Source of the DNA: Rhodoplanes serenus | GTDB taxonomy: Bacteria > Pseudomonadota > Alphaproteobacteria > Rhizobiales > Xanthobacteraceae | Assembly: GCA_945893085.1 (NCBI GenBank) | Contig: CAMDEB010000002.1 | Location: 1-37,282, forward strand | DNA length: 37,282 nt | Direction: 5' to 3' | Position numbers and translations under genes: made by a program | The notes under the pieces: generated by a model | Databases searched by the model: none | Told to the model about the DNA's origin: nothing | What the model saw: the letters and a program-made list of their open reading frames with translations, nothing else | Shown: positions 15,855 to 25,078 of the stretch, piece by piece | Position numbering within the stretch: the stretch's first letter is position 1 | Layout of the letters: every line of letters begins with the position of its first letter

Positions 15855-17444
15855 TTAATGCCGGAAATGCCGCGTGGCGGTGAACACCATCGCCACGCCG
15901 TGCTCGTCGGCGGCCTTGATCACCTCGTCGTCGCGCATGGAGCCGCCCGGCTGGATCACCGCGGTGGCGCCGGCCTCGATTGCCACCAGCAAGCCGTCGG
16001 CGAACGGGAAGAACGCATCGGAGGCGACAACTGAGCCTTTGGTGAGCGGCGTGGCGAGGTTTTCGGTTTTCGCCACGTCCTCGGCCTTGCGCGCCGCGAT
16101 CCGCGCCGAGTCGATGCGGCTCATCTGGCCGGCGCCGATGCCGACGGTGGCGCGGTCCTTGGCGTAGACGATGGCGTTCGACTTCACATGCTTCGCCACG
16201 CGGAAGGCGAAACGCAGATCGGCGAGCTCGGCTTCGCTCGGCGCGCGCTTGGTCACGGTCTTCAACGGCATCGCGTCGACCACCGCATTGTCGCGCGACT
16301 GCACCAGCAGTCCGCCGGCGACCGATTTCACGGTCAGCCCGTCGGCGCGCGGATCGGGCAGCCCGCCGGCCAGCAGCAGCCGCAGGTTTTTCTTCGCGCC
16401 GACGATCGCGATCGCCTCGTCGGTGGCATCGGGGGCGACGATGACCTCGGTGAAGATCTCGGTGATCGCCTTCGCGGCTTCCGCGTCGAGCGTGCGATTG
16501 ACCGCGACGATGCCGCCGAATGCCGATGTCGGATCGCAGCGCAGCGCCTTGCGGTAGGCCTCGGCGAGGCTCGCGCCTTCGGCGACGCCGCACGGGTTGG
16601 CGTGCTTGATGATGGCGCAGGCGGCAGTGCGCGCGGGATCGAACTCGGCGACGCATTCATAGGCCGCGTCGGTGTCGTTGATGTTGTTGTAGGAAAGCTG
16701 CTTGCCCTGAACCTGCCGCGCGGTGGTGACGCCAAAACGCGCCTCCGGTCCGCAGTAGAACGCGGCGCTCTGGTGCGGATTCTCGCCGTAGCGCAGCGCC
16801 TCGGCGAGCCGGCCGCCGAAGGCGCGGAAAGACGGCGCGGGATCGGACAGCGCTTTCGCGAACCAATTGGAGATCGCCGCGTCGTAGGCGGCGGTGCGCG
16901 CGTAGGCCTTGGCGGCAAGCCGCTGGCGCAGCGGGAGCGTGGTCGAGCCGCCATTCGCGGTGAGTTCGGCGAGCAGGGCGGCGTAGTCCTCGGGCTCTAT
17001 CACGACGGCGACGTCGGCGTGGTTCTTGGCGGCGGCACGGATCATCGCCGGACCGCCGATGTCGATGTTCTCGATGCAATCGTCGTAACCTGCGCCCTTC
17101 GCGACCGTCGCCTCGAACGGGTAGAGGTTCACCACCAGCAGGTCGATCGGCGCGATGCCGTGCGCCTGCATCGCCGCGGCGTGCTGCTTGTTGTGGCGGA
17201 TCGCCAGCAGGCCGCCGTGCACCTTGGGATGCAAGGTTTTCACCCGGCCATCCATCATCTCCGGAAAGCCGGTGAGCTGCGACACATCGACGACCTTGAG
17301 CCCGGCGTCGGCCAACGCCTTGTGGGTGCCGCCGGTCGAGACCAGCTCGATGCCGTGGCCGGCGAGCCCGCGCGCGAACTCGACCAGGTCGGTCTTGTCG
17401 GACACCGACAGCAGCGCGCGGGAGATGCGGCGAAGCTCCGTCAC
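15855..17444 (-). CDS. purH: Bifunctional AICAR transformylase / IMP cyclohydrolase
   Basis: 529 aa, the usual length. It carries out the last two steps of de novo IMP synthesis: formylation of AICAR with 10-formyl-THF, then ring closure. The N-terminal cyclohydrolase domain shows [23 protein letters not shown] and [10 protein letters not shown]; the transformylase domain shows [21 protein letters not shown] and [10 protein letters not shown], and ends in the family's RHFRH. The GTG at 17444 is chosen because it fits the family N-terminus and overlaps the upstream stop as GTGA. The ORF track's extension to 17657 is antisense noise. It is translationally coupled to the heparinase-like gene. 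Confidence 0.96.
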   Translation of the reverse strand: MTELRRISRALLSVSDKTDLVEFARGLAGHGIELVSTGGTHKALADAGLKVVDVSQLTGFPEMMDGRVKTLHPKVHGGLLAIRHNKQHAAAMQAHGIAPIDLLVVNLYPFEATVAKGAGYDDCIENIDIGGPAMIRAAAKNHADVAVVIEPEDYAALLAELTANGGSTTLPLRQRLAAKAYARTAAYDAAISNWFAKALSDPAPSFRAFGGRLAEALRYGENPHQSAAFYCGPEARFGVTTARQVQGKQLSYNNINDTDAAYECVAEFDPARTAACAIIKHANPCGVAEGASLAEAYRKALRCDPTSAFGGIVAVNRTLDAEAAKAITEIFTEVIVAPDATDEAIAIVGAKKNLRLLLAGGLPDPRADGLTVKSVAGGLLVQSRDNAVVDAMPLKTVTKRAPSEAELADLRFAFRVAKHVKSNAIVYAKDRATVGIGAGQMSRIDSARIAARKAEDVAKTENLATPLTKGSVVASDAFFPFADGLLVAIEAGATAVIQPGGSMRDDEVIKAADEHGVAMVFTATRHFRH

Positions 17445-19207
17445 AACGGCAACTCCGGCGCTGGAGCTTCCTCGCCTCGGACGCGGCGGCTGCTGCTTGA
17501 GGCCGGCGTCACATGGGCGAAGCTCCAATGCACGCGCGGCACTTTGCGGGCGCGGCCGTAGATCACGATCTGCACGGTGCGGCGCGGGCCGTCGGAGCCG
17601 GCGAGGTAGACGCTTTCCTCCAACTCGACGCGGTCCTCGTGCGCGCTGAAGGTCCACACCTCGCGGTTCGGCAGCATCAGCATGATGCCTTTGCCATCAG
17701 TCAGCTTGTTGGCCTTGATCGAGGGATGCAGATGGAAGCGGATCGCGAATTCATCCGGCAGCTTCGTCGACAGCGTGTCGCCGTCGGAGGCCACGAACAG
17801 GTCCTCGCCGTCGACCCGGTTGCCTTCGATGGCGAGCTTCAACGCGCGCTGGTGCACCACGCTGAAGCGATCGGCATAGCCGTCGTGGGAGGCGCGCAGC
17901 ACGACGCCGTCAGTGCGCTCCTCGCGCGACGCCGGAATGTTGGTTGGCCCGCTCACGATCGGCGTGCCGATCAGCCGCTTGAACGAGCTCGATTCGAGGA
18001 AGCGGCTCGACGACGTGTCGTTGAACGTGACGGTCGAGTGCGCGGCGGTGGCGCGCGCCACCTGCCGCCAGGTTTCGCGGCTGGTGGCCGGCAGCCCGCA
18101 GTTCACCACGATGCGCTGCAGCCCGGACGACAATTCGAACGACAGACAACCGGCGTGCGCCTCCTGGCTCATGCCGAGCGGCGGCGATCCGCCGGTTTCC
18201 ATCAGCACCAGCAGGCCCTTCGCTTCGGTGCGCTGGTAGCCGGAATGCGGCGCGTTGGCGAGCGGCGCGCCGCGGGCATCGTCGTAGGCGAGGATGGTGG
18301 CGATGAGCTCCGGATTGGTCGGTCCCATGCCGTTGAAGTGCGCGAAGTTGCCGTCGCCGTGCCGGAAGAAGCGCAGCATCGGCATCATGCGATCGATCGC
18401 GTTGTTGAGCGCCGGTGGCGGTGCGATGTTGCGCGCGGCGAAGGCCTGACGCAGCGGCAGCAGATCGAGCAGCAGTTCGATCAGAGCGCCCGGATTGCGG
18501 CTGATGTGTCCGCCGTCGGGGAGAACCTGGTGTTCCACCTCCGCCATCAGGCTCTTGATCGCGCTGCGCATGTGGCGCGCCTGGCCCGCCATGCAGACCG
18601 CCGCGTAGGTCAATGCGACCAGCGCCTGCATGCGCGGCACGCCCTCGCGCGCCTCGAGCGCCGTGTGCCGCAGGCAGCGCACCTGTCGCGCCAAGCTGCG
18701 CAGGAATCGGCGATAGAACTGCTCGTCGGCGTCGTGGAGAATGAGCAGCGCCTGGCTGAGCCAGGCGGTGATGCGGCGCGCCAGGATGTCGGGCCGCCAG
18801 GCGATCGGGTGGAACGAGCCCTGCAGCGAGATCCATTCATCCACCAGCGCGCGGGCGTTGGCGCGGGTGATGCCGGATTCCGCGGCGCGCAGATGGCGCA
18901 GCCAGCCGAAGCCGAGCAGCGACGCCGCCCATTCCTCCGACGGCGGGGTAATCTCGAACGGCGAGCGACCGTCGCAGATCACCACCTTGCCGGAGAACGC
19001 GAAGCGGCCGGCGTAGATTTCGCTGGCGCGGGTGCCGTCTGCGGTCCGCAGATCCTGCGGCGCGATAACCAGGCGGTCGGCCTTGCCGGGGAACAGGTTC
19101 CAGCGGATCAGCGGATGGCCGCGCAGCCGTCCGGCTACGTTGCGCAGGCCGCGGCGTCCCAACAGGAGGGACAACCGGGCCCGCTCCACGATCGACAGGC
19201 CGGCCAT
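17441..19207 (-). CDS. Heparinase II/III-like protein
   Basis: 588 aa from the ATG at 19207 (MAGLSIVER). An N-terminal alpha/alpha barrel-like domain (about 60-330, with [17 protein letters not shown] and [12 protein letters not shown]) is followed by a beta-sandwich with the heparinase II/III signature region ([20 protein letters not shown], then [13 protein letters not shown] and [15 protein letters not shown]). No signal peptide is apparent. These proteins are lyase-like on uronic-acid polymers, but in Rhizobiales this copy is commonly found between rsmB and purH and its substrate is unknown. It overlaps purH by 4 bp and lies 134 bp after rsmB. Confidence 0.9.
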   Translation of the reverse strand: MAGLSIVERARLSLLLGRRGLRNVAGRLRGHPLIRWNLFPGKADRLVIAPQDLRTADGTRASEIYAGRFAFSGKVVICDGRSPFEITPPSEEWAASLLGFGWLRHLRAAESGITRANARALVDEWISLQGSFHPIAWRPDILARRITAWLSQALLILHDADEQFYRRFLRSLARQVRCLRHTALEAREGVPRMQALVALTYAAVCMAGQARHMRSAIKSLMAEVEHQVLPDGGHISRNPGALIELLLDLLPLRQAFAARNIAPPPALNNAIDRMMPMLRFFRHGDGNFAHFNGMGPTNPELIATILAYDDARGAPLANAPHSGYQRTEAKGLLVLMETGGSPPLGMSQEAHAGCLSFELSSGLQRIVVNCGLPATSRETWRQVARATAAHSTVTFNDTSSSRFLESSSFKRLIGTPIVSGPTNIPASREERTDGVVLRASHDGYADRFSVVHQRALKLAIEGNRVDGEDLFVASDGDTLSTKLPDEFAIRFHLHPSIKANKLTDGKGIMLMLPNREVWTFSAHEDRVELEESVYLAGSDGPRRTVQIVIYGRARKVPRVHWSFAHVTPASSSSRRVRGEEAPAPELPL

Positions 19208-19341
19208 GGACGCGCTCGCCTTCTCTGCTGTCGCGGGCGCCCGAAGCCCCCGCCTTCCCCAGGCAACATATAGCGAAGGGTGCAACAGCGGCCAACCGTG
19301 GCGAATCCATTGGAATCGCAGGAATTCGAGCCCGGCGGGGC

Positions 19342-20664
19342 TCAGAGTCTCTCAAGCCGCGCGGCGTAGAAGCCGTCGAGGCCCGCCATGCGGGGGTCGG
19401 GATCGGGGAGGTGGCACGGCAGCGTGCGCAGTTCCCCCAACGGCGTGACGAATTCCGCAGGCATCTCACCCGCCGCGATCGGCCGGCGGCGCAGGTCCGG
19501 GTTGCGTGCCAGCAGCGCGGCGATGGCGTCTTCGCCCTCCTCGGGCTCCAGCGAGCAGGTGCAATAGACCAGCGTCCCGCCCGGCTTCACCAACCCGGCA
19601 GCGCGGTCGAGCAGCCGGGTTTGCAGGTCGATTAGCGTCGCCAGATTGGCCTCGGACTTGAGCCAGGGGATGTCCGGATGCCGGCGGATGGTCCCGGTCG
19701 AGGAGCACGGCGCATCCACCAGCACGGCGTCGAACGGACCGGCCTGCCAGGCGGTGGCGTCGGCCATGATGGTCTCGGCATCCAGCTTTAGCCGGACGAG
19801 ATTTTCGCGCAGCCGGGCGACGCGCCCTTTCGAGCGATCGACGGCGGCGACGCGGGCGCCCGCGAGCGCGAGCTGCGCGGTCTTGCCGCCCGGCGCGGCG
19901 CAGAGATCGGCGACCGACTTGTCGTGGAGGTCGCCGAGCAGCCGCGCCGGCAATGCGGCGGCGGCGTCCTGCACCCACCATGCGCCTTCGCCGAAGCCCG
20001 GCAGTCTCGAAACCGAACCATGCGCGACCGCGCGCACCGTTCCGGTCGGCAGCACGCGGCCGTTCAACTGCGCGGCCCAGGAATCCGGATCGCTCTTTAC
20101 GGTGAGATCGAGTGCGGGCTCGTGCGCGTTGGCGGTTGCGATGGCGTGCGCGGTGGCTTCGCCATAGTGCTTGACCCAGCGTTGCATCAGCCAATCCGGC
20201 GTATCGAGCCACGCCGTATCGACACCTTTGAAGCGATCGGCGCCCTCGCGGGCGACGCGGCGCAGCACGGCGTTGACCAGGCCGGAGTAATGCTTCGCCA
20301 GGTTGTCGGCCTGCACCAGACGGACCGACAGATCGACCGCGGCATGGTCGGCCACTTCGAGAAACAGAATCTGCGCCATGCCGAGGAGCAATGCGGTCTC
20401 AACCCGCGGCGCATCCGCCGGCAGTCCGCTCTTGAGCAGCGATGTGACCAGATGGCGCAGCGTGCCGAGCCGCCGCATGACCGTGGCAACGAGTTGCCGC
20501 ACCAAGGCGCGGTCGCGGTCCTCCAGCGCGCCGAGCGTGCTGCCCTCGAGCAATTCGTCGAGCGGCCGCCCGCGCCGCAGCACGCCATCGAGAATATCCG
20601 CGGCGATGCGGCGGACCGCGAGGCCGGGGACTTCGGCCTGGGACGTTGAACTGGAAAGAGCCAT
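19342..20664 (-). CDS. rsmB: 16S rRNA (cytosine-C5)-methyltransferase, RsmB-type
   Basis: 440 aa. An N-terminal NusB-like RNA-binding domain (about 12-145) precedes a SAM-dependent methyltransferase domain. LCAAPGGKT (254-262) binds SAM, DAPCSSTG holds Cys320 and YCTCS holds Cys370; together they form the two-cysteine RNA m5C mechanism. It should methylate a cytosine of 16S rRNA (C967 in E. coli). It is the first gene of the run rsmB - heparinase-like - purH on the minus strand. The ribosome site in front of the ATG is weak, so the exact start is uncertain by a few codons. Confidence 0.93.
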   Translation of the reverse strand: MALSSSTSQAEVPGLAVRRIAADILDGVLRRGRPLDELLEGSTLGALEDRDRALVRQLVATVMRRLGTLRHLVTSLLKSGLPADAPRVETALLLGMAQILFLEVADHAAVDLSVRLVQADNLAKHYSGLVNAVLRRVAREGADRFKGVDTAWLDTPDWLMQRWVKHYGEATAHAIATANAHEPALDLTVKSDPDSWAAQLNGRVLPTGTVRAVAHGSVSRLPGFGEGAWWVQDAAAALPARLLGDLHDKSVADLCAAPGGKTAQLALAGARVAAVDRSKGRVARLRENLVRLKLDAETIMADATAWQAGPFDAVLVDAPCSSTGTIRRHPDIPWLKSEANLATLIDLQTRLLDRAAGLVKPGGTLVYCTCSLEPEEGEDAIAALLARNPDLRRRPIAAGEMPAEFVTPLGELRTLPCHLPDPDPRMAGLDGFYAARLERL

Positions 20665-20749
20665 CAGGAAAACATGCCACGATGCACCGGTGCGGTGCGC
20701 AAGGACATGCCGTCCATAGTCCCCTTAAGCGTTGCGGGAAAGCGGTACC

Positions 20750-21685
20750 TCAGCCCCACGGCCCTCCGGCTGGCCTTCTGCCCCATGGACCGCGGGACGG
20801 AGTTTGCCTCGCCGGAGCGCCGTCCGACCAGCCCTGTCCCATGCGCCGTGCCAGCTCTTGCAGCGCGGCGATACGGTTTTCGGTCGCCGGATGAGTCGAA
20901 AACAGGTTGTCCATCCGCTGCCCGCTGAGCGGATTGACGATGAAGAGATGCGCGGCGGCCGGATTGCGCTCGGCCCGCTCGTTCGGAATCGCATGCGCCG
21001 CGTTCTCGAGCTTCGCCAGCGCCGAGGCCAGCCATTCCGGCCGGCCGGCGATCTGGGCTCCGGTCTCGTCGGCGGAGTATTCACGAGTACGGCTGATCGC
21101 CATCTGCACCAGCATGGCGGCGATCGGCGCCAGGATCACCATCGCCAGCGTGCCGATCAGGCCCGCGCCGCCGTTGTTGTTGTCGCGGTGGCCGCCGAAA
21201 AACATACCGAACTGCGCCAGCATGGAAATCGCGCCGGCGATGGTCGCCGTGATCGTCATGATCAGGGTGTCGCGATTCTTGATGTGCGCAAGCTCGTGCG
21301 CGATCACGCCGGCGGTCTCCTCGCGCGACAGGTGCTGCAACAGGCCGGTGGTGACGGCGACGGCGGAGTGTTCGGGGTTGCGGCCGGTGGCAAACGCGTT
21401 CGGCTGCGGATTGTCCATCAGGTAGACGCGCGGCATCGGCAGGCCGGCGCGCGATGCCAGCTCGCCGACGATGCGCACGAGATCGGGCGCCGTTCGCTCG
21501 TCCACCTCGTGGGCGTCGTGCATCGACAGCACGAGCCGGTCGGCGTTCCAGTAGCTGAACAGGTTCATGCCGGCGGCGACCAGGAACGCGATCATCGCAC
21601 CGCCCTCGCCACCGATCAGGTAGCCGACGCCCATGAACAAGGCCGTCAAGCCTGCCAGCAGGATGGCGGTCCGCAGGTAGTTCAC
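20750..21685 (-). CDS. htpX: Membrane zinc metalloprotease HtpX
   Basis: 311 aa from a GTG start at 21685, with GGAG about seven bases upstream; the protein then begins [11 protein letters not shown], the usual HtpX N-terminus. There are two N-terminal membrane segments (about 5-24 and 28-46), the zinc site HELAH (130-134), two further hydrophobic segments, and a downstream REYSADE supplying the third ligand Glu. HtpX degrades misfolded inner-membrane proteins. The tail is Pro/Gly/Trp-rich ([14 protein letters not shown]), a low-complexity ending. It is divergent from the SDHAF4-like gene and lies 85 bp upstream of rsmB. Confidence 0.94.
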   Translation of the reverse strand: MNYLRTAILLAGLTALFMGVGYLIGGEGGAMIAFLVAAGMNLFSYWNADRLVLSMHDAHEVDERTAPDLVRIVGELASRAGLPMPRVYLMDNPQPNAFATGRNPEHSAVAVTTGLLQHLSREETAGVIAHELAHIKNRDTLIMTITATIAGAISMLAQFGMFFGGHRDNNNGGAGLIGTLAMVILAPIAAMLVQMAISRTREYSADETGAQIAGRPEWLASALAKLENAAHAIPNERAERNPAAAHLFIVNPLSGQRMDNLFSTHPATENRIAALQELARRMGQGWSDGAPARQTPSRGPWGRRPAGGPWG

Positions 21686-21820
21686 GTCTCGTCTCCACTC
21701 AAAAGGCCGCCCGCGTGGCGCGGCCATCAGGACCGAAAAATGGGATCGCGCATCCCGACGTCAAGCACCGTGCGCCTCACGGTCGCGGCATGCCTTGACG
21801 GCCGTCAACCGCGATACTTT

Positions 21821-22039
21821 ATGAAACGCATGACCGCGTCAGACGATCCGCCGGCAACGTCCGCGCCTCCGCGAAAGCGGACGCCCGCAGCCGAACGGGC
21901 CTTGCAGGAGGCAGCGCAACGCCGCGCCGAGATCGACCGCGCCGCCGCCGGCGGTGCCAAAGAGGTGCAGGGACCGGGAGGATTGGAGCCCACGCGCTAC
22001 GGCGACTGGGAACGTAAAGGCTTGGCCTCGGATTTTTAG
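21821..22039 (+). CDS. Small DUF1674 / SDHAF4-like protein
   Basis: 72 aa. The C-terminus EPTRYGDWERKGLASDF is the hallmark of DUF1674 (PF07896), the family of the succinate dehydrogenase assembly factor SDHAF4, which protects flavinated SdhA during assembly. The N-terminal half is a charged, Ala-rich, probably disordered or helical region. Start codons at 21821 and 21830 are both possible; neither has a strong ribosome site. The ORF track's 435-aa version is antisense to htpX for most of its length. No sdh genes are nearby, and the next gene downstream is a transposase. Confidence 0.88.
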   Translation: MKRMTASDDPPATSAPPRKRTPAAERALQEAAQRRAEIDRAAAGGAKEVQGPGGLEPTRYGDWERKGLASDF

Positions 22040-22151
22040 CGGGTTGGTTATTCTACTTTTGATTGTATTCTAAACAAAATCTCTCTTAGATTGAGCCTTG
22101 ATCTGATCCGCCGACTCAGCTATTTCTAGGATTATGTTCGCGATTGTATAC

Positions 22152-22195
22152 TTGACAAACTACGTTGGCTAGAATAGGCTTATTTCTAAGGAGAT
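22152..22195 (+). promoter_or_regulatory. Putative promoter and strong ribosome binding site of the IS1595 transposase
   Basis: TTGACA at 22152 is a perfect -35 box. Seventeen bases later TAGGCT is a weak -10 box. AAGGAGAT at 22188-22195 is a strong Shine-Dalgarno site five bases before the ATG. This supports transcription of the transposase from inside the element. Confidence 0.45.
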
Positions 22196-22200
22196 AAGCC

Positions 22201-23205
22201 ATGTTGCCTTCGTCTGTTTTGAGCGCAAAATTCTTCCACAATGAGGCGGAAGCCTTCAAACATGTGGAAAAAATCCTATGGCCAAACGGCCCGATCTGCC
22301 CACATTGCGGCAATTTCGATCAGGACCGGATCAAGCGCCTAGAAGGAAAATCTACGCGGCTCGGCCTGTTGAAATGCAATGAGTGCCGGATGCAGTTCAC
22401 GGTGAAGGTCGGCACTGTGTTCGAGTCGGCGCATGTGCCGTTGCACAAGATGCTGCAAGCGCTGCACTTGATGGCTTGCTCGAAGAAGGGTGTAAGCGCG
22501 CATCAGCTGCACCGCATTCTGCAAGTGACTTACAAAACGGCGTGGTTCCTCGCGCATCGCATCCGTGAGGCTATGCGGACTGGTGGGCTTGGTCCTATGG
22601 GCGGGTTAGGCTCCATCGTTGAGGTCGACGAAACCTATTTCGGTCCGGCCGACGAACAGCCCACCGAAACCACATCGGGCAAGCCGTTCAAGAAGCGTGG
22701 CACGCACGGTCCTTCTGGCAAGCGCGCTGTGGTTGCCCTCGTTGAGCGGGGCGGCGAGGTCCGCACGTTCCATGTTGACCGCATGGACAAAGCGACGGTG
22801 GACACAATCGTGAGGGGCAACGTTGCAAGCGAGAGCCGGCTGCACACCGATGAAAGCAGGCTCTACGGCGATGCCGCCGAGCACTTTGCGGCGCATGAAA
22901 CGGTGAAGCACAGCGCCGACGAATACGTGCGCTACAACCACACATTCCCCAACGGGAAGCTGCACACTGAGAAGGTCCACACCAACTCAGCCGAAGGCTA
23001 TTTCTCGATCTTCAAACGCGGCATGAAGGGCGTGTATCAGCATTGCAGCGAGAAGCATCTGCACCGCTATTTGGCGGAATTTGATTTCCGCTACAACGCA
23101 CGCGCTGCGCTTGGCGTGAGCGATGAAATGAGGGCCGGTAAGGCGCTGAAAGGGATCGCCGGTAAGCGCCTTACCTATCGAAATCCTGACCGCGCCACGG
23201 CCTAA
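22201..23205 (+). CDS. IS1595-family transposase (ISXO2-like)
   Basis: 334 aa, full length. The N-terminal zinc-ribbon has Cys33/Cys36 (CPHC) and Cys59/Cys62 (CNEC), typical of IS1595 transposases. The DDE-type catalytic domain (PF12762) shows VDETYFG (Asp143), HTDES (Asp217) and HTNSAEGYFSIFKRG (Asn262/Glu265). The start is fixed by AAGGAGAT directly upstream. No frameshift or stop interrupts it. It would cut and rejoin DNA during transposition of its own element. Its base composition is milder in GC than its neighbours, consistent with arrival by transfer. Confidence 0.93.
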   Translation: MLPSSVLSAKFFHNEAEAFKHVEKILWPNGPICPHCGNFDQDRIKRLEGKSTRLGLLKCNECRMQFTVKVGTVFESAHVPLHKMLQALHLMACSKKGVSAHQLHRILQVTYKTAWFLAHRIREAMRTGGLGPMGGLGSIVEVDETYFGPADEQPTETTSGKPFKKRGTHGPSGKRAVVALVERGGEVRTFHVDRMDKATVDTIVRGNVASESRLHTDESRLYGDAAEHFAAHETVKHSADEYVRYNHTFPNGKLHTEKVHTNSAEGYFSIFKRGMKGVYQHCSEKHLHRYLAEFDFRYNARAALGVSDEMRAGKALKGIAGKRLTYRNPDRATA

Positions 23206-23310
23206 AAAAGTCAGACCACAAGCGGCAAAGCTGCCGCTACAGTTGGCGTTCGATTTTGGCTGAGCCATTATTGCGACCCAGTCAAATCGGCTAGAACTGA
23301 TGTTGATTCG

Positions 23311-23431
23311 GGTGGGTAGCTACCACCTGATGCGACCCGGGAGAGCCTAGGTACTGGCTGTTAACCAGCGTCCGAAGCTCCCCCGGCCCTGTATCTTCTA
23401 GAAGCCGGTCTGCCCCAAGCAGGCCGGCTTC
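23311..23431. other. Cluster of inverted repeats in a gene-free stretch beside the IS
   Basis: From 23206 to 23554 no gene is seen. Three inverted repeats lie here: a near-palindrome around GTAGCTAC (23311-23327); a 10-bp stem with one mismatch (23337-23346 with 23377-23386) enclosing an inner CTGG-CCAG hairpin with a 7-base loop; and a 13-pair stem with one G-T wobble and a 5-base loop (23401-23431). None is followed by a good T-run on either strand, so simple terminators are not obvious. It could be a structured RNA, an integration or origin-like site, or an old palindromic repeat. Confidence 0.5.
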
Positions 23432-23509
23432 GCATTTAAGCGCATGTTCAACGTCTGAGTCACGCGCCGAATCGCCAAGGCATCGTACATAGCGTACAGT
23501 CGGGCCACA

Positions 23510-23543
23510 AGGATTTTTGCGGAAAAAACTCCGCAAAAATCCT
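23510..23543. promoter_or_regulatory. Perfect 13-bp palindrome just before the small gene pair
   Basis: AGGATTTTTGCGG and its exact reverse complement CCGCAAAAATCCT flank the 8-base spacer AAAAAACT. The right arm ends 11 bases before the start of the small gene at 23555. As DNA it could be an operator for a dimeric regulator; as RNA it would form a strong leader hairpin close to the ribosome site. Confidence 0.6.
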
Positions 23544-23554
23544 CGGATATGCAC

Positions 23555-23788
23555 ATGGCCGATGATAAGTCCGAGCCTTTAGACTTTCGAGTTTCGGCAG
23601 TTTTGTATAAGTATCTCGGATACTTAGCGAAGCACACGACTCTCGGCCAAAAGGAAACGGATGTAGCGCGGTTCTTGCTGACCGAGCGCCTAAACGACAT
23701 GGTTCGAACGAAGGAACACGACAAACTGAAGCCGCCACAGGACAGCCCCGATGAAACGACCGAAAGCGGGACCCCGTCAGGTCACTGA
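23555..23788 (+). CDS. Small conserved-looking protein of unknown function, possible ribbon-helix-helix-like
   Basis: 77 aa from the ATG at 23555, with GGA seven bases upstream; the ATG at 23549 adds two residues but lacks a ribosome site. The core DFRVSAVLYKYLGYLAKH, then GQKETDVARFLLTERLNDM, has an extended strand followed by two helices, a pattern seen in small ribbon-helix-helix-like proteins of alphaproteobacteria. I do not recognise the family for certain. The tail is hydrophilic (PPQDSPDETTESG). It overlaps the next small gene by 38 bp, suggesting co-translation, and a perfect palindrome lies just upstream, so autoregulation is possible. Confidence 0.6.
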   Translation: MADDKSEPLDFRVSAVLYKYLGYLAKHTTLGQKETDVARFLLTERLNDMVRTKEHDKLKPPQDSPDETTESGTPSGH

Positions 23789-23936
23789 ATTTAGGAAAGC
23801 CGCGCGCGCTCTCGGTGCCGACGAGACGCCGGAGCGTTTTGACGCGGCGCTGCGGGTGGTCGGGCAGGCTAAGGTGAAGGGCAAGACGCCGCTGCTTCGT
23901 CCTGTCCGGCGGGTACAGCCGAAGGTCCGTGACTGA
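23751..23936 (+). CDS. Small basic protein of unknown function
   Basis: 61 aa. The N-terminal half (FRKAARALGADETPERFDAAL) resembles short alphaproteobacterial hypothetical proteins that carry an acidic helix after a FR-AAR motif; the C-terminus is very basic (KVKGKTPLLRPVRRVQPKVR). AGGA lies about seven bases before the ATG. It starts inside the preceding small gene (38-bp overlap) and ends one base before the convergent lipoprotein gene. No function can be given. The basic tail would suit nucleic-acid binding, which is speculation. Confidence 0.55.
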   Translation: MKRPKAGPRQVTEFRKAARALGADETPERFDAALRVVGQAKVKGKTPLLRPVRRVQPKVRD

Positions 23937-23937
23937 G

Positions 23938-24369
23938 CTAGAATTGGAGCCGGTATCGTCCGCCGCGCTGATCGCTGCACGCCCCCATGCCATGTGGGGA
24001 TAGTCCAGCCTCGATCTTCATCTCGCAATTGAGTGAGGTGCCTCGATCACCGGTCAAAAAGGCCGTGGCATTGCCGATATTCGATCCCGTCGAGCTTGAT
24101 CCGAATGCCGTGGCACTACGGGTGCCCGAATGGACGAAGGCGGTCCCGCTGCTGGAAACGGTTTCTAAAATCCCGACATATCGCCCCGAAAACCGCTCGC
24201 CAGAACTGGGATCGAAGGCTCTCACCTCCCCGGTGCGCCGCGCCCGCTCTATTTGAAATTCAAGGACTTTTCCGTTCTCTGCAATAATGTTTCCGGGGAT
24301 CATTCCCCCAGCGCATCCCAGCAGCGCGAGCATCGACGAAATCAGACAGACGCTACGGAAATTATACAC
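23938..24369 (-). CDS. Putative lipoprotein
   Basis: 143 aa. A short signal sequence ends in the lipobox LLGC, giving a lipid-modified Cys19, so the protein should be anchored to a membrane. The rest is a small, probably beta-rich domain (VLEFQIERARRTGEVRA, FSGRYVG, TAFLTGDRGTSLNCEMKIE), with Cys residues in LNCEMK and GACSDQ that could form a disulfide. No named family is recognised. It is convergent with the small gene pair (one base between stops) and divergent from the nuclease gene. Confidence 0.75.
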   Translation of the reverse strand: MYNFRSVCLISSMLALLGCAGGMIPGNIIAENGKVLEFQIERARRTGEVRAFDPSSGERFSGRYVGILETVSSSGTAFVHSGTRSATAFGSSSTGSNIGNATAFLTGDRGTSLNCEMKIEAGLSPHGMGACSDQRGGRYRLQF

Positions 24370-24510
24370 CTGACCCTCCTCACCCGGCCCTTAGTTATCG
24401 GACAACCGGAGCGAGCGAACAAGCTAAGGGTGGCTAATTCGGAGAATGAAATTGCCCTGCCGGGGGATCACGGCGTCATATCGTGGTTTGGCAAGTACAT
24501 AAACGCCATT

Positions 24511-25059
24511 ATGTTCCCCAATGTAAGACTTCGGTCCGCCTCTGGCCGTGGCCTGAGCATCGCCGCGGCAGCAGTGACGTTTGCCCTGGGCCTCGGCATC
24601 GGAGCCACCATCCTCCCGGTGACCGCGAGCCGAAGCGTCGTCGCGCCGGTGGTCGCGGTCCCTGCGCCGGCGGCACCCGCCAGCGAGCCGATCGCCTTGC
24701 GGGCGGCGCATCCAGCCGAGGTGTTGCGGGTGCTCGACGGCGATACGTTCGAAGCGCGCGTGCACCTGTGGCCGGGCCTCGACATCACGACCAAGGTTCG
24801 GCTGCGCGGCATCGATGCGCCGGAGCTCAAGGGCCGCTGCACCGAGGAACGCTCGAAGGCCGAGACCGCGCGCGATGCGCTGAAGACGATCCTCGATCAG
24901 GGCGATGTCGCGATCGCGCGCGTCGCGCTCGACAAATACGGCGGCCGCGTGATTGCCGATGCTTCGACCCACGCGACGCCGGATGTCTCCGCGGCGTTGC
25001 TCAACATCGGAATGGTGCGCCGCTATGCCGGTGCGCGCCGCGAGACCTGGTGTCCCTAG
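24511..25059 (+). CDS. Thermonuclease-like (SNase fold) protein, probably membrane-anchored
   Basis: 182 aa from the ATG at 24511. The N-terminus has one hydrophobic segment (about 14-36) followed by a Pro/Ala-rich linker, which suggests a membrane anchor or uncleaved export signal. The nuclease core begins VLRVLDGDTF (Asp76/Asp78). RLRGIDAPEL provides Arg99 and Glu105, and DKYGGRVIAD provides Arg146, matching the Arg-Glu-Arg catalytic set of staphylococcal nuclease with calcium ligands. Two C-terminal-half Cys residues (RCTEE, TWCP) may pair. The 24253 start of the ORF track would add a stretch antisense to the lipoprotein; the ribosome site is weak. Confidence 0.85.
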   Translation: MFPNVRLRSASGRGLSIAAAAVTFALGLGIGATILPVTASRSVVAPVVAVPAPAAPASEPIALRAAHPAEVLRVLDGDTFEARVHLWPGLDITTKVRLRGIDAPELKGRCTEERSKAETARDALKTILDQGDVAIARVALDKYGGRVIADASTHATPDVSAALLNIGMVRRYAGARRETWCP

Positions 25060-25078
25060 CCTCGCGCTATCGCGGACA

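Larger units (their letters stand above)
22040..23262 (+). mobile_element. IS1595-family (ISXO2-like) insertion sequence, ends not resolved
   Basis: A single intact transposase gene sits in DNA that is more AT-rich than its surroundings, especially the 160 bases before it (22040-22200). I compared both flanks for terminal inverted repeats and found no convincing pair, so the limits are approximate. A hairpin after the stop (agcggca-aagc-tgccgct, 23221-23238) may end the transposase transcript. The element appears intact in its coding part and could be active. Confidence 0.6.

Noticed and set aside
23340-23390. A tRNA-Asn-like anticodon loop (CTGTTAA) in a 4-bp stem
   Set aside because: No matching D-arm, T-arm or 7-bp acceptor stem can be drawn around it; the fifth anticodon-stem pair is a mismatch.
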